From Blautia sp. (GTDB lineage: Bacteria; Bacillota; Clostridia; Lachnospirales; Lachnospiraceae): a stretch of DNA of 64,000 nucleotides. Each line of letters starts with the position of its first letter. Position 1 is the stretch's first letter. The notes under the pieces were generated by a model, which saw nothing but the letters and a program-made list of their open reading frames with translations, was not told the DNA's origin and ran no database searches. The DNA lies in the NCBI GenBank assembly GCA_026169535.1, contig JAPFCU010000078.1:124001-188000 (forward strand), in the 5' to 3' direction. The translations under genes were made by a program, and so were the position numbers. Below, piece after piece: positions 20,004 to 28,873 of this stretch.

Positions 20004-20975
20004 TTATTTTCTGGAAGCGATAAAATTCAGAACCTCTTCTTTGGAAGGCATAACACGGAGAGCGCCTTTTCTGGTGGTGATCAGAGAAGCAGCTGCATTG
20101 GCAAAGGTCAGCAGTTCTTTCAGGTTTTCTTCAGTCAGATCCTCCAGTCCATGTTCCAGAACATAGTTCAGGCTGCTTGCGCAGAAAGTATCTCCGGCAC
20201 CGGTAGTTTCAATGGTATTTTCCTGAAGGAAAGGAGCCACTTCCACACGCATGTCTTTGTAATAAGCACGGCTTCCGTCCTTGCCCATTGTAATAAGTAC
20301 AAGGGGAATGTTATATTTTTCGCGGATCAGAGCGGCACCCTTGTCATAATCTGTGGTGTCAAAAAGGAATTCCACCTCATTGTCGGAGATTTTGAGAACA
20401 TCACATTTAGTCATTCCGTATTCAATTTCTTTGCGTGCATCTTCCAGTGAGTTCCAGAGAGGAGGGCGGAGATTCGGATCGAAGGTGATGATACATCCGG
20501 CCTCTTTTGCCAGTTCAATGGCATGACGGGTAGCTTCTCTGACTCCTTCATGGGTAGAGGATAGGGTACCGAAGTGGAAAATACGGGAAGACTGGATCAG
20601 CTCTTTCTGTACTTCTTCTTTAGTGAGCATCATATCAGCGCCCGGATCACGGTAAAAAGAAAAATCCCTGTCGCCGTCCGGATAGGTATGTACGAACGCA
20701 AGTGTTGTATGATGCTTTTTATCCATAATCAGATTTCTTGTATCGATTCCTACTTCTTCTACCGCTTTTTTCAGCTGATTTCCGAACATATCAGAGCCTA
20801 CCTTGCCGATAAAAGCAGTTTTTTTGCCCAGCTTTTCCAGCATGGCGAGAACATTGCAGGGGGCACCGCCGGGATTGGCCTCCATCATAGGATTTCCCTG
20901 AGAACTTTCTCCATTTTCTGTAAAATCGATGAGCAGCTCGCCAAGAGCTGTAACGTCAAATATTTTGTTTTTCAT
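20004..20975 (-). CDS. Fructokinase (PfkB-family carbohydrate kinase)
   Basis: A 323-residue PfkB-family kinase. It starts VTALGELLIDFTENG, has the N-terminal family signature GGAPCNVLAMLEKLGKKTAF and the C-terminal signature ETTGAGDTFCAS with the catalytic Asp. The spacing and the sequence FYRDPGADMML fit fructokinases of the ScrK type, which phosphorylate fructose at carbon 6; other sugars cannot be excluded. It is a single gene with its own promoter and no sugar transporter or invertase beside it. Confidence 0.88.
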   Translation of the reverse strand: MKNKIFDVTALGELLIDFTENGESSQGNPMMEANPGGAPCNVLAMLEKLGKKTAFIGKVGSDMFGNQLKKAVEEVGIDTRNLIMDKKHHTTLAFVHTYPDGDRDFSFYRDPGADMMLTKEEVQKELIQSSRIFHFGTLSSTHEGVREATRHAIELAKEAGCIITFDPNLRPPLWNSLEDARKEIEYGMTKCDVLKISDNEVEFLFDTTDYDKGAALIREKYNIPLVLITMGKDGSRAYYKDMRVEVAPFLQENTIETTGAGDTFCASSLNYVLEHGLEDLTEENLKELLTFANAAASLITTRKGALRVMPSKEEVLNFIASRK

Positions 20976-21005
20976 AATAGACCTCCTTAAGTTCCTGTTA
21001 GTATC

Positions 21006-21034
21006 AATTTAGACCAGAAGAAAGATTTTGTCAA
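21006..21034 (-). promoter_or_regulatory. Promoter of the fructokinase gene
   Basis: On the minus strand a consensus TTGACA (21034-21029) and TAAATT (21011-21006) are 17 bases apart, with GGAGGTC just before the ATG at 20975. Confidence 0.72.
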
Positions 21035-21136
21035 ACAAATTCAGGCCAAATCTTTATTTTTTTCCCAAAAAATGATAAACTGAATTTATCACAGACTCTA
21101 AGGGAAGAAAAAGTCTGAGTCAGGAGGCAGGAGAAT

Positions 21137-23347
21137 ATGAGCAGAAGTGTTTACGACTATATGGACTGGCCGAGGATCGAGGCTATTGTGTACGGAGAAG
21201 AAGCATCCCCAAAGGATGTGATGAGCCCCAGGCTTACGACGGAAGGGGTTCTGATACAGGGATTTTTTCCTGGAGCAGAATCCGTGGAAGTGGTGTCAGG
21301 CAGAAAATCCTATTCCATGGAAATGGAAGATGAGGCAGGTTATTTTGCTGTTTTGATTCCAGGCAGAAAAATACCGGATTATAAATATCGTGTAACCAGA
21401 CAAGGCGGTACGGAAGTGGCTGCAGATCCGTATGCATTTTCAGGACAGATCACAGAGGACGAAGAAAAGGCTTTCTGTGCAGGTGTGTATTATCATGCTT
21501 ATGAAAAGCTTGGCGCTCACCAAATGACGATTGGTACAACAGAAGGAACCAGTTTTGCGGTATGGGCACCTAATGCGGTCAGCGTCAGTGTTGTGGGAGA
21601 TTTTAATCACTGGGACGGAAGAGGACATTTGATGCACAGAATGCCTATGTCTGGTATTTTTGAATTGTTTGTTCCGGAAGTAAAGGCCGGAGACCTTTAT
21701 AAATATGAGATAACTATAAAGGGCGGACAGAAAGTTCTGAAAACAGATCCTTATGGAACATGTACAGAACTTCCTCCTGCTACCGCGTCTGTAGTTGCAA
21801 AAGCGGCAGGCAATATGGTCTGGGAGGATGAATCCTGGATCAGAGAGAGAAAAAAGTATACAGACAGAAAGCAACCGGTATCTATTTATGAAACAAGTCT
21901 TGATAAATGGAAAAATGGGGAAGAACTCACAGCTTTTGTAAAGAAACTAGGATATACCCATGTAGAACTTCATCCGGTAATGGGATATCTGGATGAGGAG
22001 GCAGGTCCGTATTCCACATTTTCCTATTATGCACCGGATCGAAGATTTGGACTTCCGGAGGAGTTTGCGAAGCTTGTGAACGAACTGCATAAAGCAGAGA
22101 TCGGTGTGATTCTGGACTGGACACCAGCTCATTTTCCAAGATATGCAGAAGGACTGGAGTGTTTTGACGGAACACCTCTTTATGAGGTGCAGGATCCGGA
22201 AATGGCAGTCCATCCTATGTGGGGGACCCTGCTTTATAATTATGAAAGTCCAATGGTTGCAGATTTTCTTCTTGCAAATGTGTTTTTCTGGACAGAGGTG
22301 TATCATGTGGACGGTTTCCGACTGGATGATGTAGATGCTATGCTTTATCTGGATTATGGCAGAGAAGGAAGCCTGTGGAAACCTAATATTTATGGATCCA
22401 GTGAGAATCTGGCAGCAGTGGAATTTTTAAAACATTTAAATTCTATTATAAAGAAAAAGCATCCGGGAATTATTATGATCGCTCAGGAGGATGGACTTTG
22501 GCCGGAGCTTACCGACAGTGTAGAAAATGACCATATAGGGTTTGATTATAAATGGAACAACAATTGGAGTTCGGATTTTCTCCATTACCTTTCTCTTGAT
22601 CCAATGGAGCGACAGTATGATCATGATCAGCTTACAGTTTCCATGCTTTATGCTTACTGCGAACATTATGTACTGACACTTGGGACCAGAAATGCAGGAG
22701 AACTGAAAGAATTTATGGATAAGCTTCCAGGTGATGAAGGGCAGAAACTGTCGCAGATAAGGGCTGCCTATACCTATCAGATGCTGCATCCGGGATTGAA
22801 GATGACTGCTCCGGGAAAGGATATCCCTCAGGAACTGGAAGCGTTTATACATGACCTTAACGAAGTATACTGCAGTCATCCGGCACTCTGGCAGAAGGAT
22901 GATGAGGTGGAAGGTTTTGAATGGGTACAGCTGATGAAATATGAAGAAAATATCCTTACTTTTATGAGAAAGACGGATAAGCCAGAAGAGACTCTTCTGG
23001 CAGTTGTGAACTTTGCAGCAGTTTCCTATGAAAATTATCAGATCGGTGTTCCTTTCTATGGAAAATATAAGGAAATATTTAACAGCGACCGAAAAGAATA
23101 CGGCGGTCAGGGAACTGTGAACCCGCGGGCAAAAACCTGTAAGGCAGAACCATGTGACGAAAGAGAAAATTCACTGAGATTAAGAGTTCCGGCTTTTGGA
23201 GCAGTGATCCTGTCCTGTACTCTTGCGGAGAAAGCAGAAAAGAAGCCGGTAAGAAAAACTGCAGCAAAGAAGAAAGCAGAAAAGCCGGCAGGAAAGAAAA
23301 CTGCTTCGGAAAAGAAAATAGCCGCACAGAAGAAAACAGCGGTATAA
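21137..23347 (+). CDS. Glycogen branching enzyme-like GH13 protein, apparently lacking a catalytic region, with Lys/Ala-rich tail
   Basis: The 736-residue protein follows the GlgB plan: a first beta domain (1-100), a CBM48-type domain (about 130-215, FAVWAPNAVSVSVVGDFNHWD) and a GH13 barrel with DWTPAHFPR, VDGFRLDDVDAMLYLDY (nucleophile region) and IIMIAQEDG (acid/base region). Where true GlgB has the LSHDEV motif with the third catalytic Asp, before the PGDE-QK segment, this protein reads LTLGTRNAG, so that His-Asp pair is absent, and the later LFMGQE-like motif is also changed. The last 40 residues are a basic Lys/Ala/Thr repeat-like tail resembling histone H1 tails. It may be a non-catalytic glycogen-binding relative. 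It has a CAGGAGGCAGG ribosome site and no neighbouring glg genes. Confidence 0.8.
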   Translation: MSRSVYDYMDWPRIEAIVYGEEASPKDVMSPRLTTEGVLIQGFFPGAESVEVVSGRKSYSMEMEDEAGYFAVLIPGRKIPDYKYRVTRQGGTEVAADPYAFSGQITEDEEKAFCAGVYYHAYEKLGAHQMTIGTTEGTSFAVWAPNAVSVSVVGDFNHWDGRGHLMHRMPMSGIFELFVPEVKAGDLYKYEITIKGGQKVLKTDPYGTCTELPPATASVVAKAAGNMVWEDESWIRERKKYTDRKQPVSIYETSLDKWKNGEELTAFVKKLGYTHVELHPVMGYLDEEAGPYSTFSYYAPDRRFGLPEEFAKLVNELHKAEIGVILDWTPAHFPRYAEGLECFDGTPLYEVQDPEMAVHPMWGTLLYNYESPMVADFLLANVFFWTEVYHVDGFRLDDVDAMLYLDYGREGSLWKPNIYGSSENLAAVEFLKHLNSIIKKKHPGIIMIAQEDGLWPELTDSVENDHIGFDYKWNNNWSSDFLHYLSLDPMERQYDHDQLTVSMLYAYCEHYVLTLGTRNAGELKEFMDKLPGDEGQKLSQIRAAYTYQMLHPGLKMTAPGKDIPQELEAFIHDLNEVYCSHPALWQKDDEVEGFEWVQLMKYEENILTFMRKTDKPEETLLAVVNFAAVSYENYQIGVPFYGKYKEIFNSDRKEYGGQGTVNPRAKTCKAEPCDERENSLRLRVPAFGAVILSCTLAEKAEKKPVRKTAAKKKAEKPAGKKTASEKKIAAQKKTAV

Positions 23348-23364
23348 AGAAATAAAAAATCTTC

Positions 23365-23392
23365 TTGCTTTTTTATGAAAAGCGAGTATAAT
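23365..23392 (+). promoter_or_regulatory. Promoter of tRNA-Thr
   Basis: TTGCTT (23365-23370) and a consensus TATAAT (23387-23392) with a 16-base spacer lie 20 bases before the tRNA. Confidence 0.7.
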
Positions 23393-23412
23393 ATTTTGTG
23401 TGTCAAACACAA

Positions 23413-23485
23413 GCTGGAATAGCTCAGTCGGTAGAGCACTTCACTCGTAATGAAGGGGTCGAGGGTTCAAGTCCCTTTTCCAGCT
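23413..23485 (+). tRNA. tRNA-Thr (anticodon CGT)
   Basis: The 73-base cloverleaf has acceptor stem GCTGGAA/TTCCAGC, D arm GCTC-AGTCGGTA-GAGC, anticodon stem CTTCA/TGAAG with loop CTCGTAA (anticodon CGT), and T arm with loop TTCAAGT. The 3' CCA is not encoded; T-rich sequence follows at once. Confidence 0.95.
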
Positions 23486-23501
23486 TTTTATAATATAAAA
23501 A

Positions 23502-23547
23502 GGAGTTTCAGAAGTCTGTCAGCCAGGCTTTTGGAACTCTTTTTTTC
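23502..23547 (+). terminator. Terminator after tRNA-Thr
   Basis: GGAGTTTC...GGAACTC arms (from 23502 and ending 23539) form an imperfect hairpin followed by a TTTTTTT run. Confidence 0.65.
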
Positions 23548-23630
23548 TTAATCAGATATTTCAGAGTTTTCTTTTTATTTTCAATAGTCATAAATTGTGA
23601 TATGATGAATCCGGTAAAGGAGTTTAAGTT

Positions 23631-24968
23631 ATGGATGCAACAGAAAAAAAGATCATTGCAGTGATTGAAGCACATAGAGAAGAGATCATTGCTTTTGCAG
23701 AGGATATAGAAAATCATCCGGAACCAGGATTTCAAGAGTTTCGAACTGCACGTAAAACCGCGGAATTTCTAAAAAAAACAGGATACCAGGTGGAGGAGAA
23801 TGTAGCTCTTACTGGGGTAAGGGCTCACTGGGAAAGAAGGAATGCACAGCAGGGGACAGGAGACACAGGCAGGAAGAATTCCGGATATCCCAATGTAACG
23901 GTTATTGGAGAAATGGATGCCATCGGCTGTCAAAGACATCCGAAGGCAGATCCTCATACAGGAGTGGCTCATGCCTGCGGACATCATGCACAGATGGCGG
24001 TTATGGCAGGAGCGGCCATTGCATTTTCGAATCCGGAGATCAGAAGAGAAATTTCTGGTTCCCTGACCTTTCTGGCTGTGCCGGCAGAGGAATACATTGA
24101 CGCAGACAAGAGAACTGTTTTAAGAGAACAGGGAATCCGTTTGGGCTCCGGAAAAAGCGAGATGATCCGTACCGGAGTTTTTGATCGCACGGATCTTGTA
24201 ATGACCACTCATGTACATATGGTAGACGTAAAAGAGGATTTTTATCTGGGAAATCCTGCCTGCAACGGGTTTAACGCAGAAAGGGTCACAGTCCGGGGAA
24301 AGGCGGCTCATGCAGCCATTGATCCCTGGAACGGAGTCAATGCTCTGAGTATCACCAGCAGCGCAATACAGATGATGGGACTGATGCGGGAGACTTTTCG
24401 GGAGGAGGATCATGTACGCCTTCATAATGTTATACGTAAGGCGGGGGATGTGGTGAACAGTGTACCGGATGAGGCTGTAGTGGAGACAAAGATCCGTGCT
24501 TCCTCGCTGGAAAGAATTCAGGAAATCCGTCAGATGGTGGATCGTGCTTATGATGGAGCTGCTTATGCTTTTGGAGGAAAGATCGAAAGAGAAAATCTTC
24601 CGGGATATATGCCCATCCGTCCAAGAATGGCAGATACGGTTTTGGTTGAGGCTGCAGAGGAACTGGGTCTTGTTTACAGAAACGTGCAGCCGGGAGATTT
24701 TAACAATGCCTGTACTGATGTGGGAGATCTGACACAGTTGTTTCCGGTGATCAATTTTACATTCAGGGGATTTGAAGGAAGACTTCATGGTGAGGATTTT
24801 CATATCACAGATAAGGAAAAGGCATATATTCTTCCAGCGAAGCTGATGGCATTGACAATCTATCGACTTTTGCGGAAAAACGGAGAAGAGGCAAAAAAAA
24901 TAAAGGAAAGTTTTACTGCGGTTTTTGACAAACAGACCTATATAGAGTATATTGAAAAACAAATGTAA
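23631..24968 (+). CDS. M20-family amidohydrolase (AbgB/peptidase-like)
   Basis: This 445-residue metal-dependent hydrolase belongs to the M20 amidohydrolases. Metal-binding motifs are visible in GEMDAIG, HACGHHAQM, the PAEEYID pair and the late LHGEDFHI. A dimerisation/lid domain (about 210-320, VTVRGKAAHAAIDPWNG) is inserted as usual. Members remove acyl or amide groups from amino acids or p-aminobenzoyl-glutamate. It is the first gene of an operon with a PotABCD transporter starting 53 bases later, so its substrate may be an acylated amine or amide brought in by that transporter; this is inference from position only. Confidence 0.88.
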   Translation: MDATEKKIIAVIEAHREEIIAFAEDIENHPEPGFQEFRTARKTAEFLKKTGYQVEENVALTGVRAHWERRNAQQGTGDTGRKNSGYPNVTVIGEMDAIGCQRHPKADPHTGVAHACGHHAQMAVMAGAAIAFSNPEIRREISGSLTFLAVPAEEYIDADKRTVLREQGIRLGSGKSEMIRTGVFDRTDLVMTTHVHMVDVKEDFYLGNPACNGFNAERVTVRGKAAHAAIDPWNGVNALSITSSAIQMMGLMRETFREEDHVRLHNVIRKAGDVVNSVPDEAVVETKIRASSLERIQEIRQMVDRAYDGAAYAFGGKIERENLPGYMPIRPRMADTVLVEAAEELGLVYRNVQPGDFNNACTDVGDLTQLFPVINFTFRGFEGRLHGEDFHITDKEKAYILPAKLMALTIYRLLRKNGEEAKKIKESFTAVFDKQTYIEYIEKQM

Positions 24969-25021
24969 GAATACAGAGGCTGGAATGCAGCCAGACGAGG
25001 AGGCAGTACAGAAACAGAAAT

Positions 25022-26116
25022 ATGACAGAGATTTGTTTGGAATTAAAAAATATCAGAAAAGGATTTTCTGACGAGGAAGAGGTACTGAAGGGTATCAGCC
25101 TTTCAATTGGCAAAGGAGAATTTATTACATTGCTGGGTTCATCCGGATGTGGAAAGACAACGACTCTGCGTATTATCGCAGGACTGGAACAGCCGGATGC
25201 GGGACAGGTTTTTCTTGATGGCAGGGATGTAACCAGTCTGAATCCTGAGGACAGAGATATTAACACCGTATTTCAGAATTATGCGCTTTTTCCTCATATG
25301 AATGTAGCAGATAACATAGGATACGGGCTGAAATTGAAAAAGATTCCTAAAGCTGAAATACGTAGAAAGGTAACGGAAATGCTGGAGCTGGTACAGCTTC
25401 CCGGATATGAAAAAAGAAAGCCCTCGGAGCTTTCCGGAGGACAGAAGCAGAGAGTGGCCATTGCACGGGCACTGATCAATAATCCACAGGTACTTCTTCT
25501 GGATGAGCCTTTAGGTGCACTGGATCTCCAACTTCGCCGTGCCATGCAGGCCGAACTGAAAAGACTCCAGAAAAAGCTGGGTATTACCTTTATTTATATT
25601 ACTCATGACCAGGAAGAAGCTATCAATATGTCGGACCGAATTGCTGTTATGAATCATGGAACCTTTGAGCAGATCGGAACGCCGGATGAAATTTATAATC
25701 ATCCCAGAACAAGCTATGTAGCTACTTTTGTTGGAAATGCAAATATTTTGAAGGGAAAGGCAGAGAACACGAAAGATGGAAAAGTAACCGTAGCCATTGC
25801 CGGAGGGCATATGGCAGCAGCCTGTGAAGATGATTCCATCAGAGCAGGGGAATCTGTAACACTTGCAGTACGAAGTGAAAATATCCGGATTCAGGAAGAA
25901 TGCTCATGTGGACTGCAGGCAAAAGTGGAAGAAAAAAGCTTTGCAGCAGGACAGCTTCGTGTGGTTTTAAGGCTGGCAGACGGATCAGAGCTGGTAGCCA
26001 GCCGTTATGGAATAGATGCAAAAGTGGAACAGGGACAGACAGTAAGTGTCTGCTTCGCACCGGAGGATGCTGTTTTTGTGGACAGATCCGGGGAGGAAAA
26101 GAATGAGCAGGACTAA
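25022..26116 (+). CDS. potA: Spermidine/putrescine-type ABC transporter ATP-binding protein (PotA)
   Basis: The 364-residue ATPase has Walker A GSSGCGKTT, the Q-loop FQNYALFPHM, the signature LSGGQKQRVAIARAL, Walker [12 protein letters not shown] and the switch His in ITHDQEEA. A C-terminal TOBE-like domain (from about 240) marks the polyamine/iron/sulfate type. With potB, potC and potD downstream it makes a complete importer at the cytoplasmic membrane. The potB start overlaps its 3' end by 14 bases. Confidence 0.93.
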   Translation: MTEICLELKNIRKGFSDEEEVLKGISLSIGKGEFITLLGSSGCGKTTTLRIIAGLEQPDAGQVFLDGRDVTSLNPEDRDINTVFQNYALFPHMNVADNIGYGLKLKKIPKAEIRRKVTEMLELVQLPGYEKRKPSELSGGQKQRVAIARALINNPQVLLLDEPLGALDLQLRRAMQAELKRLQKKLGITFIYITHDQEEAINMSDRIAVMNHGTFEQIGTPDEIYNHPRTSYVATFVGNANILKGKAENTKDGKVTVAIAGGHMAAACEDDSIRAGESVTLAVRSENIRIQEECSCGLQAKVEEKSFAAGQLRVVLRLADGSELVASRYGIDAKVEQGQTVSVCFAPEDAVFVDRSGEEKNEQD

Positions 26117-26969
26117 AATAAAAAAACACAGTTCTTCCGTGTGGATGATCCTTCCTCTGTACTTTTTTACACTTGTGTTTGTGGCTGGACCACTTATTTA
26201 TATGGTAGCCTTAAGCTTTGCACAGCCGGGAAGTGGTTCTGCAGTAGAGTGGAACCTGACTCTGGAAAATTATAAAAAAATTCTTGATCCTGTTTATCTG
26301 CAGACTTTTCGGGAATCTTTTCAGCTTGCTCTGACCAGCACGGTCATTATCTGTATATTAGGATATCCATTTGGATATTTTATGGCAAAGATGTCTGAAA
26401 GCTGGAAAAAGAAAGCTATGCTCCTTTTGATGCTGCCTTTCTGGATCAATTCCCTGATCCGGCTTTATGGATGGATTATTATTCTTCAGAATCGTGGTAT
26501 CCTGAACCATGTACTGAAAACACTGGGGATCATTGATAAGCCGCTGAAACTTCTCTACAGCTATCCGGCCATTGTGGTGGGAATGGTGTATGTGCTGCTT
26601 CCGTTTATGATCCTTTCCGTATATTCCAGTGCAGAAAAGCTGGACTGGTCTCTTGTGGAAGCGGCACGAGACCTTGGGGCAGGAAAAATAAAAGCTTTCT
26701 GGACAGTGTCCTTTAAGCTGACTCTTCCGGGGCTTCTTTCAGGTGTGATTCTGACTTTTATTCCTTCTATGGGACTGTTTTTTATTGCAGATATTCTGGG
26801 AGGGAATAAGATCGTTCTGGTGGGAAGCCTGATTCAGGAACAGATGACCAGAGGAAGCAACTGGCCTTTTGCAGCAGCCCTTGCCGTGGTACTGATGATC
26901 CTTACTTCGCTGATGATCGGTCTGTATCGTAAAATTACAAATGTAAAGGAACTGGAGGGAATCGGATGA
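26103..26969 (+). CDS. potB: Polyamine-type ABC transporter permease (PotB)
   Basis: A 288-residue membrane protein with about six hydrophobic segments and the EAA loop VEAARDLGAGKIKAFWTVSFKLTLPG that docks on PotA (quoted in part: EAARDLGAG). ATG 26103 has a GGGGAGGAAAA site inside the end of potA; an earlier in-frame start at 26046 is not supported. Residues about 85-130 and 220-280 are typical BPD_transp_1 regions. Confidence 0.92.
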   Translation: MSRTKIKKHSSSVWMILPLYFFTLVFVAGPLIYMVALSFAQPGSGSAVEWNLTLENYKKILDPVYLQTFRESFQLALTSTVIICILGYPFGYFMAKMSESWKKKAMLLLMLPFWINSLIRLYGWIIILQNRGILNHVLKTLGIIDKPLKLLYSYPAIVVGMVYVLLPFMILSVYSSAEKLDWSLVEAARDLGAGKIKAFWTVSFKLTLPGLLSGVILTFIPSMGLFFIADILGGNKIVLVGSLIQEQMTRGSNWPFAAALAVVLMILTSLMIGLYRKITNVKELEGIG

Positions 26970-27772
26970 AAAAGAATTCAAAATTTTCCAGTCTGTATAT
27001 GGGGATTATCTTTTTCCTTATGTACCTGCCGGTGGCAGTGGTGATCATTTTTTCTTTTAATGAATCCAAGCTTCCTGTACGCTTTACCGGTTTTTCACTG
27101 AAATGGTATCAGGAACTGCTGGGTGACAGCGCCATGATTGAAGCACTTGGAAACAGTCTGATTCTTGGTGTGGCAAGCTGTCTGGTGTCGGCTGTGATCG
27201 GAACTCTGGGGGCAGTAGGTCTGTCCAGAATCCACTGGAAGACAAAGGGGGCGATGGAATACATATCCATCCTTCCGCTGATGATTCCGGAGATCATTTT
27301 GGGAATGGTGCTGATGGCATTTTTCTATTTGCTGAACATTCCTTTTGGTATGCTGACTCTGCTTTTAGGACATACGGTTTTTTGTGTACCGTATATTCTG
27401 ATGGAGGTAAAGGCCCGGCTGGCAGGAATGGATCCTTCCCTGGAGGAAGCTGCCAGAGATCTGGGAGCGGGAAGCTTTCGGGCATTCCGGGATATCACAC
27501 TTCCTCTGATCATGCCGGCTGTAGTATCGGGGTCACTTCTGGCATTTGCCATGTCCATGGATGATGTGGTGATCAGTATTTTTGTCAACGGACCCAGGAT
27601 ATCCACACTTCCGGTCAAGGTGTATACACAGCTGAAAACAGGAGTGACACCGGAGATAAATGCTTTATGTACTTTAATGCTGGCTTTTACGATTGGAGTG
27701 CTTGCAGTTTATTATCTGGCAGGAAGACTGTTAAAAGGGAAAAACAGACTCTTTTCAATAAAGAAAAAATAG
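26966..27772 (+). CDS. potC: Polyamine-type ABC transporter permease (PotC)
   Basis: The 268-residue second permease has six predicted membrane segments, the family N-terminal FNESKLPVRFTGFSLKWYQ after the first helix, and the EAA loop EEAARDLGAGSFRAFRDITLP. Its ATG overlaps the potB stop by four bases. Together with PotB it forms the channel. Confidence 0.92.
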   Translation: MKKNSKFSSLYMGIIFFLMYLPVAVVIIFSFNESKLPVRFTGFSLKWYQELLGDSAMIEALGNSLILGVASCLVSAVIGTLGAVGLSRIHWKTKGAMEYISILPLMIPEIILGMVLMAFFYLLNIPFGMLTLLLGHTVFCVPYILMEVKARLAGMDPSLEEAARDLGAGSFRAFRDITLPLIMPAVVSGSLLAFAMSMDDVVISIFVNGPRISTLPVKVYTQLKTGVTPEINALCTLMLAFTIGVLAVYYLAGRLLKGKNRLFSIKKK

Positions 27773-27821
27773 GCTATACTAAAAAGGTACAGTTTAAATA
27801 TTGCATAAAGAGGAGGACACT

Positions 27822-28853
27822 ATGAAGAAATCAATTGTTATTGCATTATGTGCAGCGCTCTTAGTTACTGCATCAGCCGTACCGGTCAGTGCAGACAGTG
27901 AAAAGGAACTGGTGCTTTTTACCTGGGAAAATATGTTTCCTCAGGAGGTGCTGGACGGATTTGAGAAGGAAACGGGAATTAAGATTGTGTATTCCAACTT
28001 TGATACAGATGAAACCATGTTTGAAAAACTGTCTATGGCAAAAGGTGGTGACTACGATATTGTGATCGCCGATGATTATATTATTGAAAATGTAGTTCAG
28101 GAAGGTCTTGCAGAAAAACTGGACCAGTCAAAGCTGACAGGATTTGAGAACATTAATCCCCTTTATCAGGGACAGTTTTATGACCCGGATAATGAATATA
28201 CGATACCTTATGGAGCGGGTATCCCTCTGATTGTTTATGATCCGGAAATGGTGGATATTGAGATCAAAGGTTATGCGGATCTCTGGGATCCGTCTCTGGA
28301 GGACAGCATTGCTCTGGTGGCGAATTATCGTGTGATCAATGGCATTACAAACCTGATGCTTGGAAAGAGCATGAATGAAGAGGATGTAGAATCAATTAAA
28401 GAGACAGGAGAAAAACTTCTGGAGCTGGCTCCTAATGTACGTCTGATCCAGGATGATAATACACAGAATGCCCTTCTGAACGGAGAGGCAAGTGTGGGCT
28501 TTCTTTATACCTCACAGGTGACAGCTGCTCTTGCAGAATATCCGGAACTTGAGGTGGTTTATCCGGAGGAAGGACTGGGATTTGGCATTATGGGAATGTT
28601 TATTCCAAGCCAGGCACCGAATAAAGAAGCTGCATATCAGTTTATGGATTATATCCTTCAACCGGAAGTGGCGGCACAATGCACAGATTTTATCGGTTAC
28701 TACAGCACAAATAAAGCGGCAGAAGATCTGGTGAATCCGGATCTGGTAGTTCCGGATTCTGTGAAAAAAGGCGAGATTGTACAGAATGTAAGCGCAGAAG
28801 CAGAGGAACAGTATAACAAGAACTGGACAGAATTCAAGGCTGCCTGCGACTGA
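27822..28853 (+). CDS. potD: Polyamine-type ABC transporter substrate-binding protein (PotD)
   Basis: A 343-residue extracellular binding protein. Signal peptide MKKSIVIALCAALLV ending at VSA (about 24); the Cys at 10 is inside the hydrophobic core and does not form a lipobox. Mature sequence follows the PotD/PotF family: LVLFTWENMFPQEVLDGFEKE, YDIVIADDYIIENVV, YTIPYGAGIPLIVYD. ATG 27822 is preceded by AGAGGAGGACAC; an in-frame start at 27801 is less likely. The ligand is probably a polyamine or related cation but the pocket was not analysed residue by residue. Confidence 0.9.
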   Translation: MKKSIVIALCAALLVTASAVPVSADSEKELVLFTWENMFPQEVLDGFEKETGIKIVYSNFDTDETMFEKLSMAKGGDYDIVIADDYIIENVVQEGLAEKLDQSKLTGFENINPLYQGQFYDPDNEYTIPYGAGIPLIVYDPEMVDIEIKGYADLWDPSLEDSIALVANYRVINGITNLMLGKSMNEEDVESIKETGEKLLELAPNVRLIQDDNTQNALLNGEASVGFLYTSQVTAALAEYPELEVVYPEEGLGFGIMGMFIPSQAPNKEAAYQFMDYILQPEVAAQCTDFIGYYSTNKAAEDLVNPDLVVPDSVKKGEIVQNVSAEAEEQYNKNWTEFKAACD

Positions 28854-28873
28854 CAGGACAAAGGGGGTACAGG

